This document shows, one piece after another, positions 7,691 through 15,811 of a stretch of 64,000 bases of DNA. The position numbers and the translations under genes are program-made. This stretch comes from Clostridiales bacterium (lineage in GTDB: Bacteria > Bacillota > Clostridia > Saccharofermentanales > DTU023). The stretch spans positions 1-64,000 of the forward strand of contig SFGY01000006.1 in assembly GCA_004556455.1 (NCBI GenBank), given 5' to 3'. Positions within the stretch are counted from its first letter, which is position 1. The number at the start of each line of letters is the position of its first letter. Under the pieces are notes generated by a model. The model did not search any database, had not been told where the DNA came from, and worked only from the letters and a program-made list of their open reading frames with translations.

Positions 7691-8350
7691 TTACTTTTTC
7701 ATCATTCCCCAGTAAACAATGAGTATCAAGAGAATTTGTAAAATATTCACTATGCACGAAACAGCAAGACGCAAGCGAAACCCTCCACGGCTTCTTTTTA
7801 TCTTATCCTTGCTATCGACATAGTGTCTTGTTTGAAAAAATGATGTTAGTAAAGCAAAAATATGTCCCGCATATATCGTGCAAATCGCTATCAAAAATAA
7901 TTTGTTCATCCACCCCGGAAGCACACTTTGCCCCATGGCATTAAATTTTTGGATCAGATCATAAGCTAAAATGGGAAAGGCCAGTAAGAACATAACTTCG
8001 TTAAAATAATAAATATTGTAATTTACGTCAGAGCGAAGTTCTTCCGCGACCTTAAATGGCTCATCACATCTTTCTGTTTCCCCACACCGCTTATCATATT
8101 CAAAGACAAGATACTTGTTATTCTTTGCGACCAATTTCCAATGTTCAAGATTTAACCTGTTCGCAGCAACATTGGCAGGAACAACTTTATACTGGGTTTC
8201 TGCTCCTTCTGTTTTTTCAAAACAATCCCCCCAGGCATTGCTGCTTTGCAACTTTAAGCCCCACTGACGACATTTTGAATATATAAGTTCTAAATCAGAG
8301 TAGCTTAAGCATGAATAGAAATGCATGATCCAAAAGCGTCCCATTGCCAC
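7691..8350 (-). CDS. DUF2812-like membrane protein
   Basis: About 219 residues. The N-terminal soluble part contains a CRQWGLKLQSSN segment followed by QYKVVPANVA, loosely like the W-x-L and Y-containing motifs of DUF2812 proteins. The C-terminal half has three hydrophobic segments (about residues 115-135, 150-175 and 195-215) and ends in KK. Such proteins often neighbour PadR regulators, but none is present here. The reading frame is open from 8359; AGGTGA at 8356-8361 favours the GTG at 8350 or the ATG at 8344. This region is AT-richer than its surroundings. Function unknown; the family assignment is tentative. Confidence 0.55.
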   Translation of the reverse strand: MAMGRFWIMHFYSCLSYSDLELIYSKCRQWGLKLQSSNAWGDCFEKTEGAETQYKVVPANVAANRLNLEHWKLVAKNNKYLVFEYDKRCGETERCDEPFKVAEELRSDVNYNIYYFNEVMFLLAFPILAYDLIQKFNAMGQSVLPGWMNKLFLIAICTIYAGHIFALLTSFFQTRHYVDSKDKIKRSRGGFRLRLAVSCIVNILQILLILIVYWGMMKK

Positions 8351-8432
8351 GGAAATCACCTCGGCTTTCTATCTGATTCTGTTTTCAAACTTGCGAACCA
8401 CCCTCATTGTGCTTTAACTTTTCGCAAACACG

Positions 8433-9716
8433 TCAGGCACGATGTTCTCCTTCTTGCATGAGCTGAAAATAAAAGCGGGTGGCGCGGCAGGCTTGTTCAA
8501 GCTCCAGGTATTCGTTTTCGCGATGGGCGAGGGCGAGGTCGCCGGGGCCGAAGATGACGGCGGACAGGCCGGCGGTGACAAAGCGCGAGGCGTCCGTGGT
8601 GCCGTAGAAGGTTTCGCGGACTTCCGGGATTCCCGCGGCGGCGAGGGCGTGCGAAAGGCATAAGCTGAATGCGTCATTTTTCAGGGTCCAGCCCTCGCGG
8701 CGGTCAAGGACTTCGGTGCTGATGTGAAACTGGGGATAACGCTGCTCTGTTTCTGTGGCGACTACGGCAAATTTCTCCCAGACATCTGCGGTTTTGAAAT
8801 CGGGCAGCAGTCGCGCGTCGAGGTCAAGACTCAGCTGATCGGGGATGACGTAGGGGGTCTGGTCGGTGCGTATGCCTAAAACCTGCCAGAAATTCCTATG
8901 GCCGTTGTCGTCCTGCTCTTCGCTCAGGGGGTTACTTTCCAGACGGGTGATGAGGTCGGCGGCCGCGTCGATCACGTTAGCCTGATGCTGGGAAGCATGA
9001 CCGGCCTGACCGCTCAGGCTGATGCGCCCATAGCTGCGCCCGCCGCCCTGCGTACAAAGTTTAAGGCCGGTCGGTTCGCAGACCACCAGAGTTTCGATAC
9101 GGCGAAGAAAATCCTCTGTCAGCAAAGCTTTCGAGCCCCGCATATTGCCTTCTTCGTCGACAGTACAGAGCAGATAGACATCGTGAGGCAGCTTCAGCCT
9201 GCCCTCCGCCTGTTCACGGGCAGCCGTGCTCATGGCCAGCAGAGCACAGACAAGCCCGCCCTTCATATCACAGCTGCCGCGCGCATAGAGTTTGTCGCCC
9301 TCGAGGCGGGCAACAAAGGGATCGCTCTGCCAGCGCCTGCGCTCAGCCTCATGCACGGGCATGACATCCATGTGTCCGGTAAAAGCCAGCGCCTGATCCG
9401 GCTGCTGGCCCCGCAGGCGCAGCACGAGATTCGAGCGACCGGGAAGCGCCGGAAAAACTTTGCTTTCCAGGCCATGGCTGGTTGCAAAGTCCTGGATGAT
9501 TTCCAGTACTCCCGCCTCTCCACCGGGAGGGTTCGACGAGTCCACTTCTACCAGCCGGGTCAGGAATTCACAGATTTCCTTCCGCAGGTTTTCGTGTTTA
9601 GAAGCCCCGGATAAACCTCTGGATACCCCGTTGGTCGGAGCAGAGCTTTTCTCGTCAAAAGAGCTCTTCACATCTAAGCTTCTGGAATCGTCGCTCTCTG
9701 GATTTGCGCTCATCAT
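8433..9716 (-). CDS. M20-family metallopeptidase (ArgE/DapE-like deacylase)
   Basis: Zinc-dependent amidohydrolase expected to cleave an N-acyl amino acid or small peptide. Metal-site motifs are in family order: FTGHMDVMP (first His and catalytic Asp), YARGSCDMKGGL (bridging Asp), TVDEEGNMRGS (catalytic Glu pair), VCEPTG, and a C-terminal YGTTDASRF with a His in LAHREN. The dimerisation domain lies between. The start at 9716 (MMSANPES) has GAGGAGAA 5-10 nt upstream; the first 40 residues are Ser-rich and not part of the fold. The gene stands alone, without arginine or lysine biosynthesis neighbours, so acetylornithine deacetylase, succinyl-DAP desuccinylase or a peptidase are all possible. 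Confidence 0.85.
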   Translation of the reverse strand: MMSANPESDDSRSLDVKSSFDEKSSAPTNGVSRGLSGASKHENLRKEICEFLTRLVEVDSSNPPGGEAGVLEIIQDFATSHGLESKVFPALPGRSNLVLRLRGQQPDQALAFTGHMDVMPVHEAERRRWQSDPFVARLEGDKLYARGSCDMKGGLVCALLAMSTAAREQAEGRLKLPHDVYLLCTVDEEGNMRGSKALLTEDFLRRIETLVVCEPTGLKLCTQGGGRSYGRISLSGQAGHASQHQANVIDAAADLITRLESNPLSEEQDDNGHRNFWQVLGIRTDQTPYVIPDQLSLDLDARLLPDFKTADVWEKFAVVATETEQRYPQFHISTEVLDRREGWTLKNDAFSLCLSHALAAAGIPEVRETFYGTTDASRFVTAGLSAVIFGPGDLALAHRENEYLELEQACRATRFYFQLMQEGEHRA

Positions 9717-9969
9717 GAAATTCTCCTCAATCGAAACTCTATGAGGCCATTTTAGCCTCATCCCCAGCCGTAGCTCAAGTCAGCAGCCTGCTCCATCCTG
9801 GTCCAGCTGTCTCCAAGCTCTTTTGAACCCTACAAGAGTGATAGGTGTTATCTTTTGCGCGGACTTCGCCACTTTCACCCGGGATAAGGTATCGTTTTGC
9901 GCGTTCTTCCAGGCTGAAACCCGTGAAGAAGAACTCATTTTAATCGCCTGATCCGCTGAGCAAAAAAAG

Positions 9970-9999
9970 TTGACAAGTTCTTTTGCGATGCCCTATACT
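9970..9999 (+). promoter_or_regulatory. Promoter of the DUF3793-flavodoxin unit
   Basis: TTGACA (9970-9975) and TATACT (9994-9999) separated by 18 bp, reading toward the DUF3793 gene. Confidence 0.75.
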
Positions 10000-10000
10000 G

Positions 10001-10030
10001 CGTTTAGTTAGTCACAGCTAACTAAACGCA
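10001..10030. promoter_or_regulatory. Perfect 12-bp palindrome at the transcription start (probable operator)
   Basis: GCGTTTAGTTAG and its exact inverse CTAACTAAACGC flank a 6-bp centre, immediately after the -10 box. The inner TTAGTTAG/CTAACTAA recalls operators of DtxR/IdeR-type metalloregulators (TTAGGTTAGCCTAACCTAA type). Repression by a metal-loaded regulator would make the flavodoxin an iron-starvation gene; this is inference. As RNA it would also form a hairpin at the 5' end of the message. Confidence 0.65.
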
Positions 10031-10066
10031 GTAGCATTTGTGAAAGGAAGGTTGACGCAACCCGCC

Positions 10067-10627
10067 ATGCCCATTGAGGAATGTTTGGTGCGCTATGCCG
10101 CCCCTACCCTTGCGGCCTGCAAGGTGGCCAATCTGATAAGTCTGCCCTGCTGCATCGCGAAGCCGAAGGAACTGAAACAATGCCAGAGTTGTCTCTCTCA
10201 TTCCGGCATTGAAATCCAGCTGCTCCAGGAAAGGGATGGCCGCAGGCTCATCTATGTTTACCGCAGATCTGCCTTGGGCAAGGTTTTGCAGGAGAGCGAG
10301 ATTCAGAAGTTTTTGTCGGACTTTGGCTATGTCGATTTTTCGCCTGAGGCGGCACTCGCAGAGCTGAGCAGACGCTTTTCTGAAATGACGGATGCACCCG
10401 CGTCCTTTCCTCATGAAATCGGCATCTTTCTGGGTTACCCCCTGGCGGATGTCCGGGCTTTCATCGTGCATCGGGGCAAAGATGCCAGACTGACGGGCGA
10501 CTGGAAAGTCTACGATAACGAAGAAGAAGCGTTGCAGACCTTTTCTCTTTATGCCAGCTGCCGTGAAAAATTAAGCGCCCTCTTTCGTCAGGGCCATAGT
10601 CTCAGCGAACTTTCCGTGTGCGGCTGA
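10067..10627 (+). CDS. DUF3793 family protein
   Basis: 186 residues of a family common in gut and other anaerobic Firmicutes, of unknown biochemistry. The start MPIEECLVRYAAPTLAACKVANL matches the family's N-terminal pattern (APTLA-KxANL), and the family-typical IYVYRR and GIFLGYPLADVRAFI segments follow. I chose the ATG at 10067 on that basis, although AAAGGAAGG is a rather long 15 nt upstream; an upstream GTG at 10040 lacks a site. Its 3' end lies 24 bp before the flavodoxin gene, the usual partner of this family, and both share the promoter and palindrome at 9970-10030. The pairing suggests a role in metal or redox stress. Confidence 0.85.
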   Translation: MPIEECLVRYAAPTLAACKVANLISLPCCIAKPKELKQCQSCLSHSGIEIQLLQERDGRRLIYVYRRSALGKVLQESEIQKFLSDFGYVDFSPEAALAELSRRFSEMTDAPASFPHEIGIFLGYPLADVRAFIVHRGKDARLTGDWKVYDNEEEALQTFSLYASCREKLSALFRQGHSLSELSVCG

Positions 10628-10650
10628 GCAAAATCAAGGAGGCTTTTAGC

Positions 10651-11076
10651 ATGAAAAAAATTGCGGTTGTTTACTTCAGCATGACAGGCAACACCGAAGC
10701 CATGGCCGGAGAGGTCGTGACCGGGGCAAAAGAGGCCGGCGCAGATGTCAGCCTCTTCAGTTCAGCCGATTTTAAGGCCGACATGCTGGATCAGTATGAC
10801 GGTATCGCTTTCGGTTGCCCGGCCATGGGCAATGAAGAGCTGGAAGAAGGTGAATTTGAGCCTCTTTTTGCAGACTGCGAGAGCGCTTTAGGGCAAAAAC
10901 CCATCGTTCTCTTCGGTTCCTATTCCTGGGCTGATGGTCAATGGATGCTCAATTGGAAGGATCGCTGCGATGAGCGAAATCTGAATGTGCTGGATACAGT
11001 CATCGCCTATGCGGCTCCGGATGCTGCGGCCATTGAGGCCTGCCGAAAATTGGGTAAAACTCTGGCCGAGGCCTGA
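10651..11076 (+). CDS. Short-chain flavodoxin
   Basis: FMN-binding electron carrier of the cytoplasm, a usual stand-in for ferredoxin under iron limitation. The 141-residue length fits short-chain flavodoxins. The phosphate-binding loop SMTGNTEAMA follows the first strand (KKIAVVYF), and GSYSWADGQWM is the FMN isoalloxazine loop like that of clostridial flavodoxins. The ATG at 10651 has AAGGAGG 8 nt upstream. It follows the DUF3793 gene and is closed by a terminator at 11109-11141. Confidence 0.92.
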   Translation: MKKIAVVYFSMTGNTEAMAGEVVTGAKEAGADVSLFSSADFKADMLDQYDGIAFGCPAMGNEELEEGEFEPLFADCESALGQKPIVLFGSYSWADGQWMLNWKDRCDERNLNVLDTVIAYAAPDAAAIEACRKLGKTLAEA

Positions 11077-11108
11077 TAACCAAGGGTTCCCAAAAATGGA
11101 TGAAAAGT

Positions 11109-11141
11109 AAAACCCCGTAACCACTGAAGTTACGGGGTTTT
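11109..11141. terminator. Bidirectional terminator between flavodoxin and tRNA-Thr/Gly
   Basis: AAAACCCCGTAAC/GTTACGGGGTTTT stem with a 7-nt loop and T-tracts on both strands. It serves the flavodoxin unit on the plus strand and the tRNA pair on the minus strand. Confidence 0.88.
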
Positions 11142-11145
11142 ACTT

Positions 11146-11221
11146 TGGAGCCACTTATCAGAATCGAACTGATGACCTCATCCTTACCATGGATGCGCTC
11201 TACCGACTGAGCTAAAGTGGC
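11146..11221 (-). tRNA. tRNA-Thr (GGT)
   Basis: Acceptor GCCACTT/AAGTGGC, anticodon stem CATCC/GGATG with loop ATGGTAA (anticodon GGT), encoded CCA. It is transcribed after tRNA-Gly on the minus strand. Confidence 0.94.
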
Positions 11222-11224
11222 AGG

Positions 11225-11298
11225 TGGAGCGGGTGAGGGGAATCGAACCCCCGTGGTCAGCTTGGGAAGCTGGAGTTCTGCCATTGAACTACACCCGC
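11225..11298 (-). tRNA. tRNA-Gly (CCC)
   Basis: Acceptor GCGGGTG/CACCCGC, anticodon loop TTCCCAA (CCC), encoded CCA. The anticodon stem CCAGC against GCTGA leaves position 27-43 as C-A, a small deviation. It is the first gene of the tRNA pair. Confidence 0.92.
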
Positions 11299-11327
11299 GG
11301 GTCCCTCTGCTCTTTATTGCGAAAATC

Positions 11328-11356
11328 ATGATACCAACAGAAAGGGGTGCTGTCAA
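11328..11356 (-). promoter_or_regulatory. Promoter of the tRNA-Gly/Thr unit
   Basis: On the minus strand TTGACA (11351-11356) and TATCAT (11328-11333) with a 17-bp spacer, about 30 bp before tRNA-Gly. Confidence 0.82.
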
Positions 11357-11395
11357 ATCTTTTGTCAGCGACTTTCCGGGCGATTTGAGGTTTCT

Positions 11396-12697
11396 TTATT
11401 TCAGGTCAACGCCATCGAAAATAATGGCGGAGGGAGCGAGTGAATAGTCGCGCTCTTCGCGTTCTGCTGAGAAGACCATGTGTGCCTGACAGTCAAAGAG
11501 ATTTTCCGAGAGCGTGCCTCCGCTGATGTAAGTTTTCTTCCCATTTTCGACCTGTTCGGCCAGGCGGAATTCCCCGCCGAAGTCACCGTTCTCCGGGTTG
11601 GCGAGAAAATCAGAGAAGGTTTTAATTTCTGTATAGTCCCCCATTTTGTAGCTGGCCAGGGGCTTGTCGCCGCCCTCGCACTCAAAAGTCGAGATATAGC
11701 CGATATGCGGAATGCCGAGGTAGGAGCTGAAACGGGTCTGCGTGCGGAGGTTTTTGACCACACCGTCTTCATACAGCGCATAGGGCTGCAGAATTTTCCC
11801 TTCAGCATCGACGGGACGGGCGTAAACGGAAGTTTCCAACTGCGGATTCATACGAATATTGAGGCTTTGCGGGGCTTTCGCGGAAAAGAGGCGCTCACCG
11901 ATCTTAGCGCGGCTCTGGCCACGATAAACCATGCGATCTGTCGCCTGCTGCAGGGCGATAAAGAGCAGGTCCTCAACCGCCGTGCCGCTGAGAATGACCC
12001 GCGTGTTTTTCTTTCGCCCGGCCGCTTCGGCCAGGGCCCGGCCTTCGGTCTGTTCGAGCTGCCGTTCGATGAGGCTTCTGATTTTTTCCGGCTCATAGCC
12101 TTTGAGTTTGACATCGTTAAAAATCTCCACCGGCTCGTGCAGGCCGATGGCATCGGTCACCGGCTCCAGCATCAGAACACCGGAGGGATAACTCGCTTCC
12201 ACGCCGTTGGAACAGAGAAAATGGGTCAGGCCGTTGACGGCAAAAACTTCCAGGGAATTGATTTTGGCCCGTCCGCCGCGATCGCGGAAGACCAGATCCA
12301 TAAATTCATCCGCGTGGTCACAAAGCTCGCCGATCGTGTCCCTGGCCTGGGCCGAAAAATTCAGCACCTTCGGGTCATCCGGCTCCGGCACGCTCAGCTC
12401 GTAAGTTTTATTTTTGACATAGGAGGCACTCTGCACGGCCTCGTCGATTTTTCTGCGGATCTCCTCTTCCGTGTGGGAGGAACCAATGTGGGCCACCGCA
12501 TCACCCTTGTACGTCTCACCGTTTTCTGTAAATTCAACGAAGACGCGCAGGTCGAGTTCGGTGGTTTTAGTGCGTCGGTTCATGTCCAGCTTGTCACGGA
12601 CAAAAAAGAACTCGGCAGACTCGTTCTGAACTTCACTGACCGTCCAGTCCGAGATTTTCGGGTGTTTGCGGAGGATTTCCATGATTTTTTCAAGCAT
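11396..12697 (-). CDS. tldE: TldE/PmbA-family metalloprotease subunit
   Basis: Partner subunit of the TldD/TldE heterodimeric peptidase, known elsewhere for microcin B17 maturation and CcdA degradation. This 433-residue protein has the family layout but no HExxxH, as expected for the non-catalytic E subunit. Late segments such as the SGGTLSENLFDC stretch near the C-terminus match the PmbA type. It lies 125 bp downstream of tldD on the same strand. The start ATG at 12697 has only a weak AGG upstream. No peptide substrate gene is apparent nearby. Confidence 0.85.
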   Translation of the reverse strand: MLEKIMEILRKHPKISDWTVSEVQNESAEFFFVRDKLDMNRRTKTTELDLRVFVEFTENGETYKGDAVAHIGSSHTEEEIRRKIDEAVQSASYVKNKTYELSVPEPDDPKVLNFSAQARDTIGELCDHADEFMDLVFRDRGGRAKINSLEVFAVNGLTHFLCSNGVEASYPSGVLMLEPVTDAIGLHEPVEIFNDVKLKGYEPEKIRSLIERQLEQTEGRALAEAAGRKKNTRVILSGTAVEDLLFIALQQATDRMVYRGQSRAKIGERLFSAKAPQSLNIRMNPQLETSVYARPVDAEGKILQPYALYEDGVVKNLRTQTRFSSYLGIPHIGYISTFECEGGDKPLASYKMGDYTEIKTFSDFLANPENGDFGGEFRLAEQVENGKKTYISGGTLSENLFDCQAHMVFSAEREERDYSLAPSAIIFDGVDLK

Positions 12698-12822
12698 CGT
12701 TGGCCTGCTTTCTTTTCGCTTCTTTGCCTTTCGGCTGCTCTCAGCCGTGCCAGGGTTTTTCTCATGAGGCTCTTTTGGGAAGACGGCTGCGGTGTTTTCT
12801 CTGCGCCTTCCACACTGCTCTC

Positions 12823-14244
12823 TCAGCTCAGTTTGCCTCTTGCTTTAATATAAGGTCCGCCAAGCGAGACCCGCACATATTCTTTCCAGCCCTTGCCGCA
12901 GTAACCTGCGCCGTTCAGTTCGAGGTCCCTGGAAAAGCGGGACATGGACTGCAGAAGATCCGGCACATAACCGGTCAGCGTGACCGGGGCGACGATTTTT
13001 CCGCTGAATTTGCCGTCCACAATCTCCCGGCCAAGCTGAGCCTGGCACTGAATCCCCCAGTTTTTCGGGTCTTCCATGCCGGAACCACAGCCGTGAAGCA
13101 AATACCCGTGTTTTATAGAGGCGATCATCTCGTCGAGATCATCTTCGCCCGCTTCAAAAAAGGTGTTGGTCATGCGTGTGTAGGCTTTGCGTTTGTAGGA
13201 TTCGCGTTTGCCGTTTCCCGTGGGGGTCACGCCCAGCTGCAGAGCCGTGAGTTCATCGGCCATGCCCCTGGCGAAAATCCCCTGGTCGATGATTAAACTG
13301 TCCCCGCCCAGATTGCCTTCATCATCAAAAAGATAGGAGGAGTTCTCACGGTATGCCGTTGCTCCATCGTGCATCCTCACAGCGGGAGCCGCCACCGTTT
13401 TCCCCAGATATTCGCGGCCCTTGGCCCGGTCTTTCACAAACATATCCATCTCTGTGCCGTGGCCGAAGGCTTCGTGGGCGATGAGGCCGGAAAACTCCGG
13501 TTCCACGATGATGTCATATACGCCGGGTTCAAGGGTTTCAGCTTTGAGCAGCTGCAGCGCCCCTTCACAGGCCTCACGGGCTTTGGTGAGCAGCGCGGAG
13601 CCATCCGGCCAGGGATCGACACCCGTTTTGGTCGCATAATAGCTCTGGACATTCTCGCCCTCACGTGCTGTGGCATACGCCATAATGACGGTATAGAAAT
13701 AACTTTGCTCCAGCTCGCGCTGCTTCGACAGAAAAAGCTTGTTGACCTGGGTCCACTGCAACTCCAGCTGCAGGAAGATAATCCCCGGATACTCTTGCAG
13801 GGCCGCATCGTGAGTCTGTTTCAAAAGATTCAGTTGCTGACTTGGTTCATCTTTAAGGGGATCGCGGCTGATTTCCGCAAAATACGACTGTCTGAGCGGT
13901 CGATCTTCCGGGGCGCCGGGGTAGGCCATCGAGGCATGTCGGGCGAGAAAGCTGCTGCGATCCTGCTTCACCGCCTTATGAATTTCGCGGAGAACCTCTT
14001 CTTTGTCGACATGGTTAAAGGAATATTCGCTGAAGCCGCTCTCATGATAGACACGGAGCACAAAGCCACGTTCTTCTTCGACAGCAGGATGGATGCCCAT
14101 GCCCGACCCATCCAGAAAAATGTCCTGACCGTAGACATCTGTCCCCAGAATGGACACGTAGGAATATTCCTCCGCACAGGCGTCGATGATCTCGCGCAGC
14201 GTCTTTTTCTGGCTTTCCAGAAAAGCTGAAGCCTGACATTTCAT
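12823..14244 (-). CDS. tldD: TldD-family metalloprotease, catalytic subunit
   Basis: Zinc peptidase subunit that, with TldE, trims unfolded or linear peptides in the cytoplasm. The zinc motif HEAFGHGTEMD (HExxxH) lies near residue 260, preceded by SGLIA, and the C-terminal GNGKRESYKRKAYTRMTNT with a downstream Cys-Gly segment (YLLHGCGSG) is typical of TldD. The 473-residue length is normal. The ATG at 14244 has AAGGAGAAAG upstream. tldE follows 125 bp downstream, so the pair can form the heterodimer. Confidence 0.9.
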   Translation of the reverse strand: MKCQASAFLESQKKTLREIIDACAEEYSYVSILGTDVYGQDIFLDGSGMGIHPAVEEERGFVLRVYHESGFSEYSFNHVDKEEVLREIHKAVKQDRSSFLARHASMAYPGAPEDRPLRQSYFAEISRDPLKDEPSQQLNLLKQTHDAALQEYPGIIFLQLELQWTQVNKLFLSKQRELEQSYFYTVIMAYATAREGENVQSYYATKTGVDPWPDGSALLTKAREACEGALQLLKAETLEPGVYDIIVEPEFSGLIAHEAFGHGTEMDMFVKDRAKGREYLGKTVAAPAVRMHDGATAYRENSSYLFDDEGNLGGDSLIIDQGIFARGMADELTALQLGVTPTGNGKRESYKRKAYTRMTNTFFEAGEDDLDEMIASIKHGYLLHGCGSGMEDPKNWGIQCQAQLGREIVDGKFSGKIVAPVTLTGYVPDLLQSMSRFSRDLELNGAGYCGKGWKEYVRVSLGGPYIKARGKLS

Positions 14245-14557
14245 AGCTTTCTCCTTCTGTCTTCCTGCCTCTGCCTGCTTTCTTCACTCCTGGTCTATTT
14301 CAAGCTTTGCAGAGGCTTGACTTTGTATCGTCAGTTTTAAGAGTATGACCCAAAGCTCAGGCTCTGGCTACACGTTTCAGCAGAGACACGATTGAAAGAA
14401 AACGAAGCCATTGACACCGTTTTGTCTGCTAAGACGCATCCGGGTTCGAAGCAAAAACAAAATAAAAGCTTGAGTATCTCAAATTGGACTGTAATATAAC
14501 GTTGTCCGCATAACTGTTTTGCTTTTCCCACCTGGGCATTTTCCTTATAATAAGCTT
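14245..14557. other. Gene-free stretch between tldD and mnmA (divergent)
   Basis: 313 bp holding the promoters of both directions. The part next to tldD is rich in pyrimidine words such as CTTTC and CCTGC. A TATAAT box at 14546-14551 lies only 6 bp before the mnmA ATG. No gene or known RNA is seen. Confidence 0.5.
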
Positions 14558-15811
14558 ATGAACACATTACGTCGAGAAAAGAGTCCAAACTCCCGGAAAA
14601 CCGTCCTGCTGGCGATGAGCGGCGGTGTCGACAGCACTGCGGCTGCCGCGCTCCTGCGCGATCAGGGTTACGAAGTTATCGGCGTCACCATGCTGCTCTG
14701 GCGCGATCAGGATGAGGCGGAGGTCCAGGCTGCGCTGAAGAAAAAATCAGAAGATCTGGCCCGCCGTCTGGGCCTCGAGCACTATTGCCTTGATCTCAGC
14801 GCTGAATTTTATCAGGCTGTGGTTGAGCCATTTATGGCCGCCTATCGGCGGGGCGAAACGCCCAATCCCTGCGTGCTCTGCAACCGAAAATTCAAGTTCG
14901 ACCTGCTCCTGCGTCGTGCTGCGGCTCACTATTGTGCAGTGCGCGGGCAAAGCTGGCAGGATGGCGATCCCCTGCCCTTTGATTTCATCGCCACAGGTCA
15001 CTATGCCCGGGTGAACTTCGATGAAAAGAAGCAGGAATACAAACTCTTACGGGCGCTTGATCGAAAAAAAGATCAGTCTTATGTGCTCTACTCCCTTGGA
15101 CAGGAGCTGCTCGCGAAGCTTATTCTCCCGCTGGGAGAACTGAGTAAAGAAGATGCGCGGGCCATCGCCGCAGCTGCAGGCACGCCCATCCCCAAAGAGG
15201 AAGAATCTCAGGACATCTGCTTTATCAGCCACAGCTACCGCGAACTTCTGGAGGCTCATGGCGGTTTTGGTCGTCCCGGCTTTTTCGTCGATGGTGAGGG
15301 CCATAAACTTGCCCCTCACGAAGGCATCGGCCGCTTCACCCTGGGACAGCGCAAGGGCCTGGGCCATGCTTTCGGACGGCGTGTGAGCGTCATCGATATT
15401 AACCCGGCAAACGGCAATGTTGAGATTGGCGAGGAAAGTGCGCTTTATTTTACAGAGATTGAGCTGAACGAGCTTCGTTTCAATACCCGCGAACAACCGC
15501 TGCTGCCCCTCCACGTGGAGGTAGCCACGCGCTATCAGCAGCCACCGCGTCCGGCCATCCTGCTCCCTCTCGAGCCGGAGGTCGACAGCCGGGCCGATGT
15601 GAGGCCTGCGGTAAAGCCGGAAAGCGTTCCGGACAAGGTCGCGAAAGACATCTCAGATCGGGCTCTTCTTCATTTTGAAGAGCCTCAGCGAGCCTCCTGT
15701 CCCGGTCAGGCTGCCGTATTTTATCTGGGTGAGCGCGTGATCGGCGGGGGTAGCATTGTGCGGAAAAATAAATCATTTGTTCAAAACAAGGAGAGCAAAA
15801 ACCGTGAATGA
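14558..15811 (+). CDS. mnmA: tRNA-specific 2-thiouridylase
   Basis: Introduces the 2-thio group at U34 of tRNA-Lys, -Glu and -Gln, using sulfur from a cysteine desulfurase. The PP-loop motif AMSGGVDSTAAA is at about residues 26-37. The catalytic Cys pair lies in NPCVLCNRKFKF and ESQDICFI, and DKKDQSY-type tRNA contacts are present (RKKDQSYVLYSLGQ). The C-terminal domain contains an Arg/Pro/Glu-rich insertion (about residues 350-385) not usual for the family. The start at 14558 leaves the PP-loop at the normal distance; no ribosome site is seen and a TATAAT box ends 6 bp upstream, so the message could be leaderless. The stop overlaps ispE by 8 bp. Confidence 0.94.
   Translation: MNTLRREKSPNSRKTVLLAMSGGVDSTAAAALLRDQGYEVIGVTMLLWRDQDEAEVQAALKKKSEDLARRLGLEHYCLDLSAEFYQAVVEPFMAAYRRGETPNPCVLCNRKFKFDLLLRRAAAHYCAVRGQSWQDGDPLPFDFIATGHYARVNFDEKKQEYKLLRALDRKKDQSYVLYSLGQELLAKLILPLGELSKEDARAIAAAAGTPIPKEEESQDICFISHSYRELLEAHGGFGRPGFFVDGEGHKLAPHEGIGRFTLGQRKGLGHAFGRRVSVIDINPANGNVEIGEESALYFTEIELNELRFNTREQPLLPLHVEVATRYQQPPRPAILLPLEPEVDSRADVRPAVKPESVPDKVAKDISDRALLHFEEPQRASCPGQAAVFYLGERVIGGGSIVRKNKSFVQNKESKNRE

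Larger units (their letters stand above)
9717..10066. other. Gene-free stretch between the divergent M20 peptidase and DUF3793 genes
   Basis: 350 bp. The first 250 bp show nothing recognisable. The last 100 bp hold the promoter and palindrome of the DUF3793-flavodoxin unit, annotated separately. Confidence 0.6.

Noticed and set aside
11480..12853. Long plus-strand open frame (457 codons) opposite tldE
   Set aside because: Antisense shadow of a clear TldE gene, without recognisable domains.
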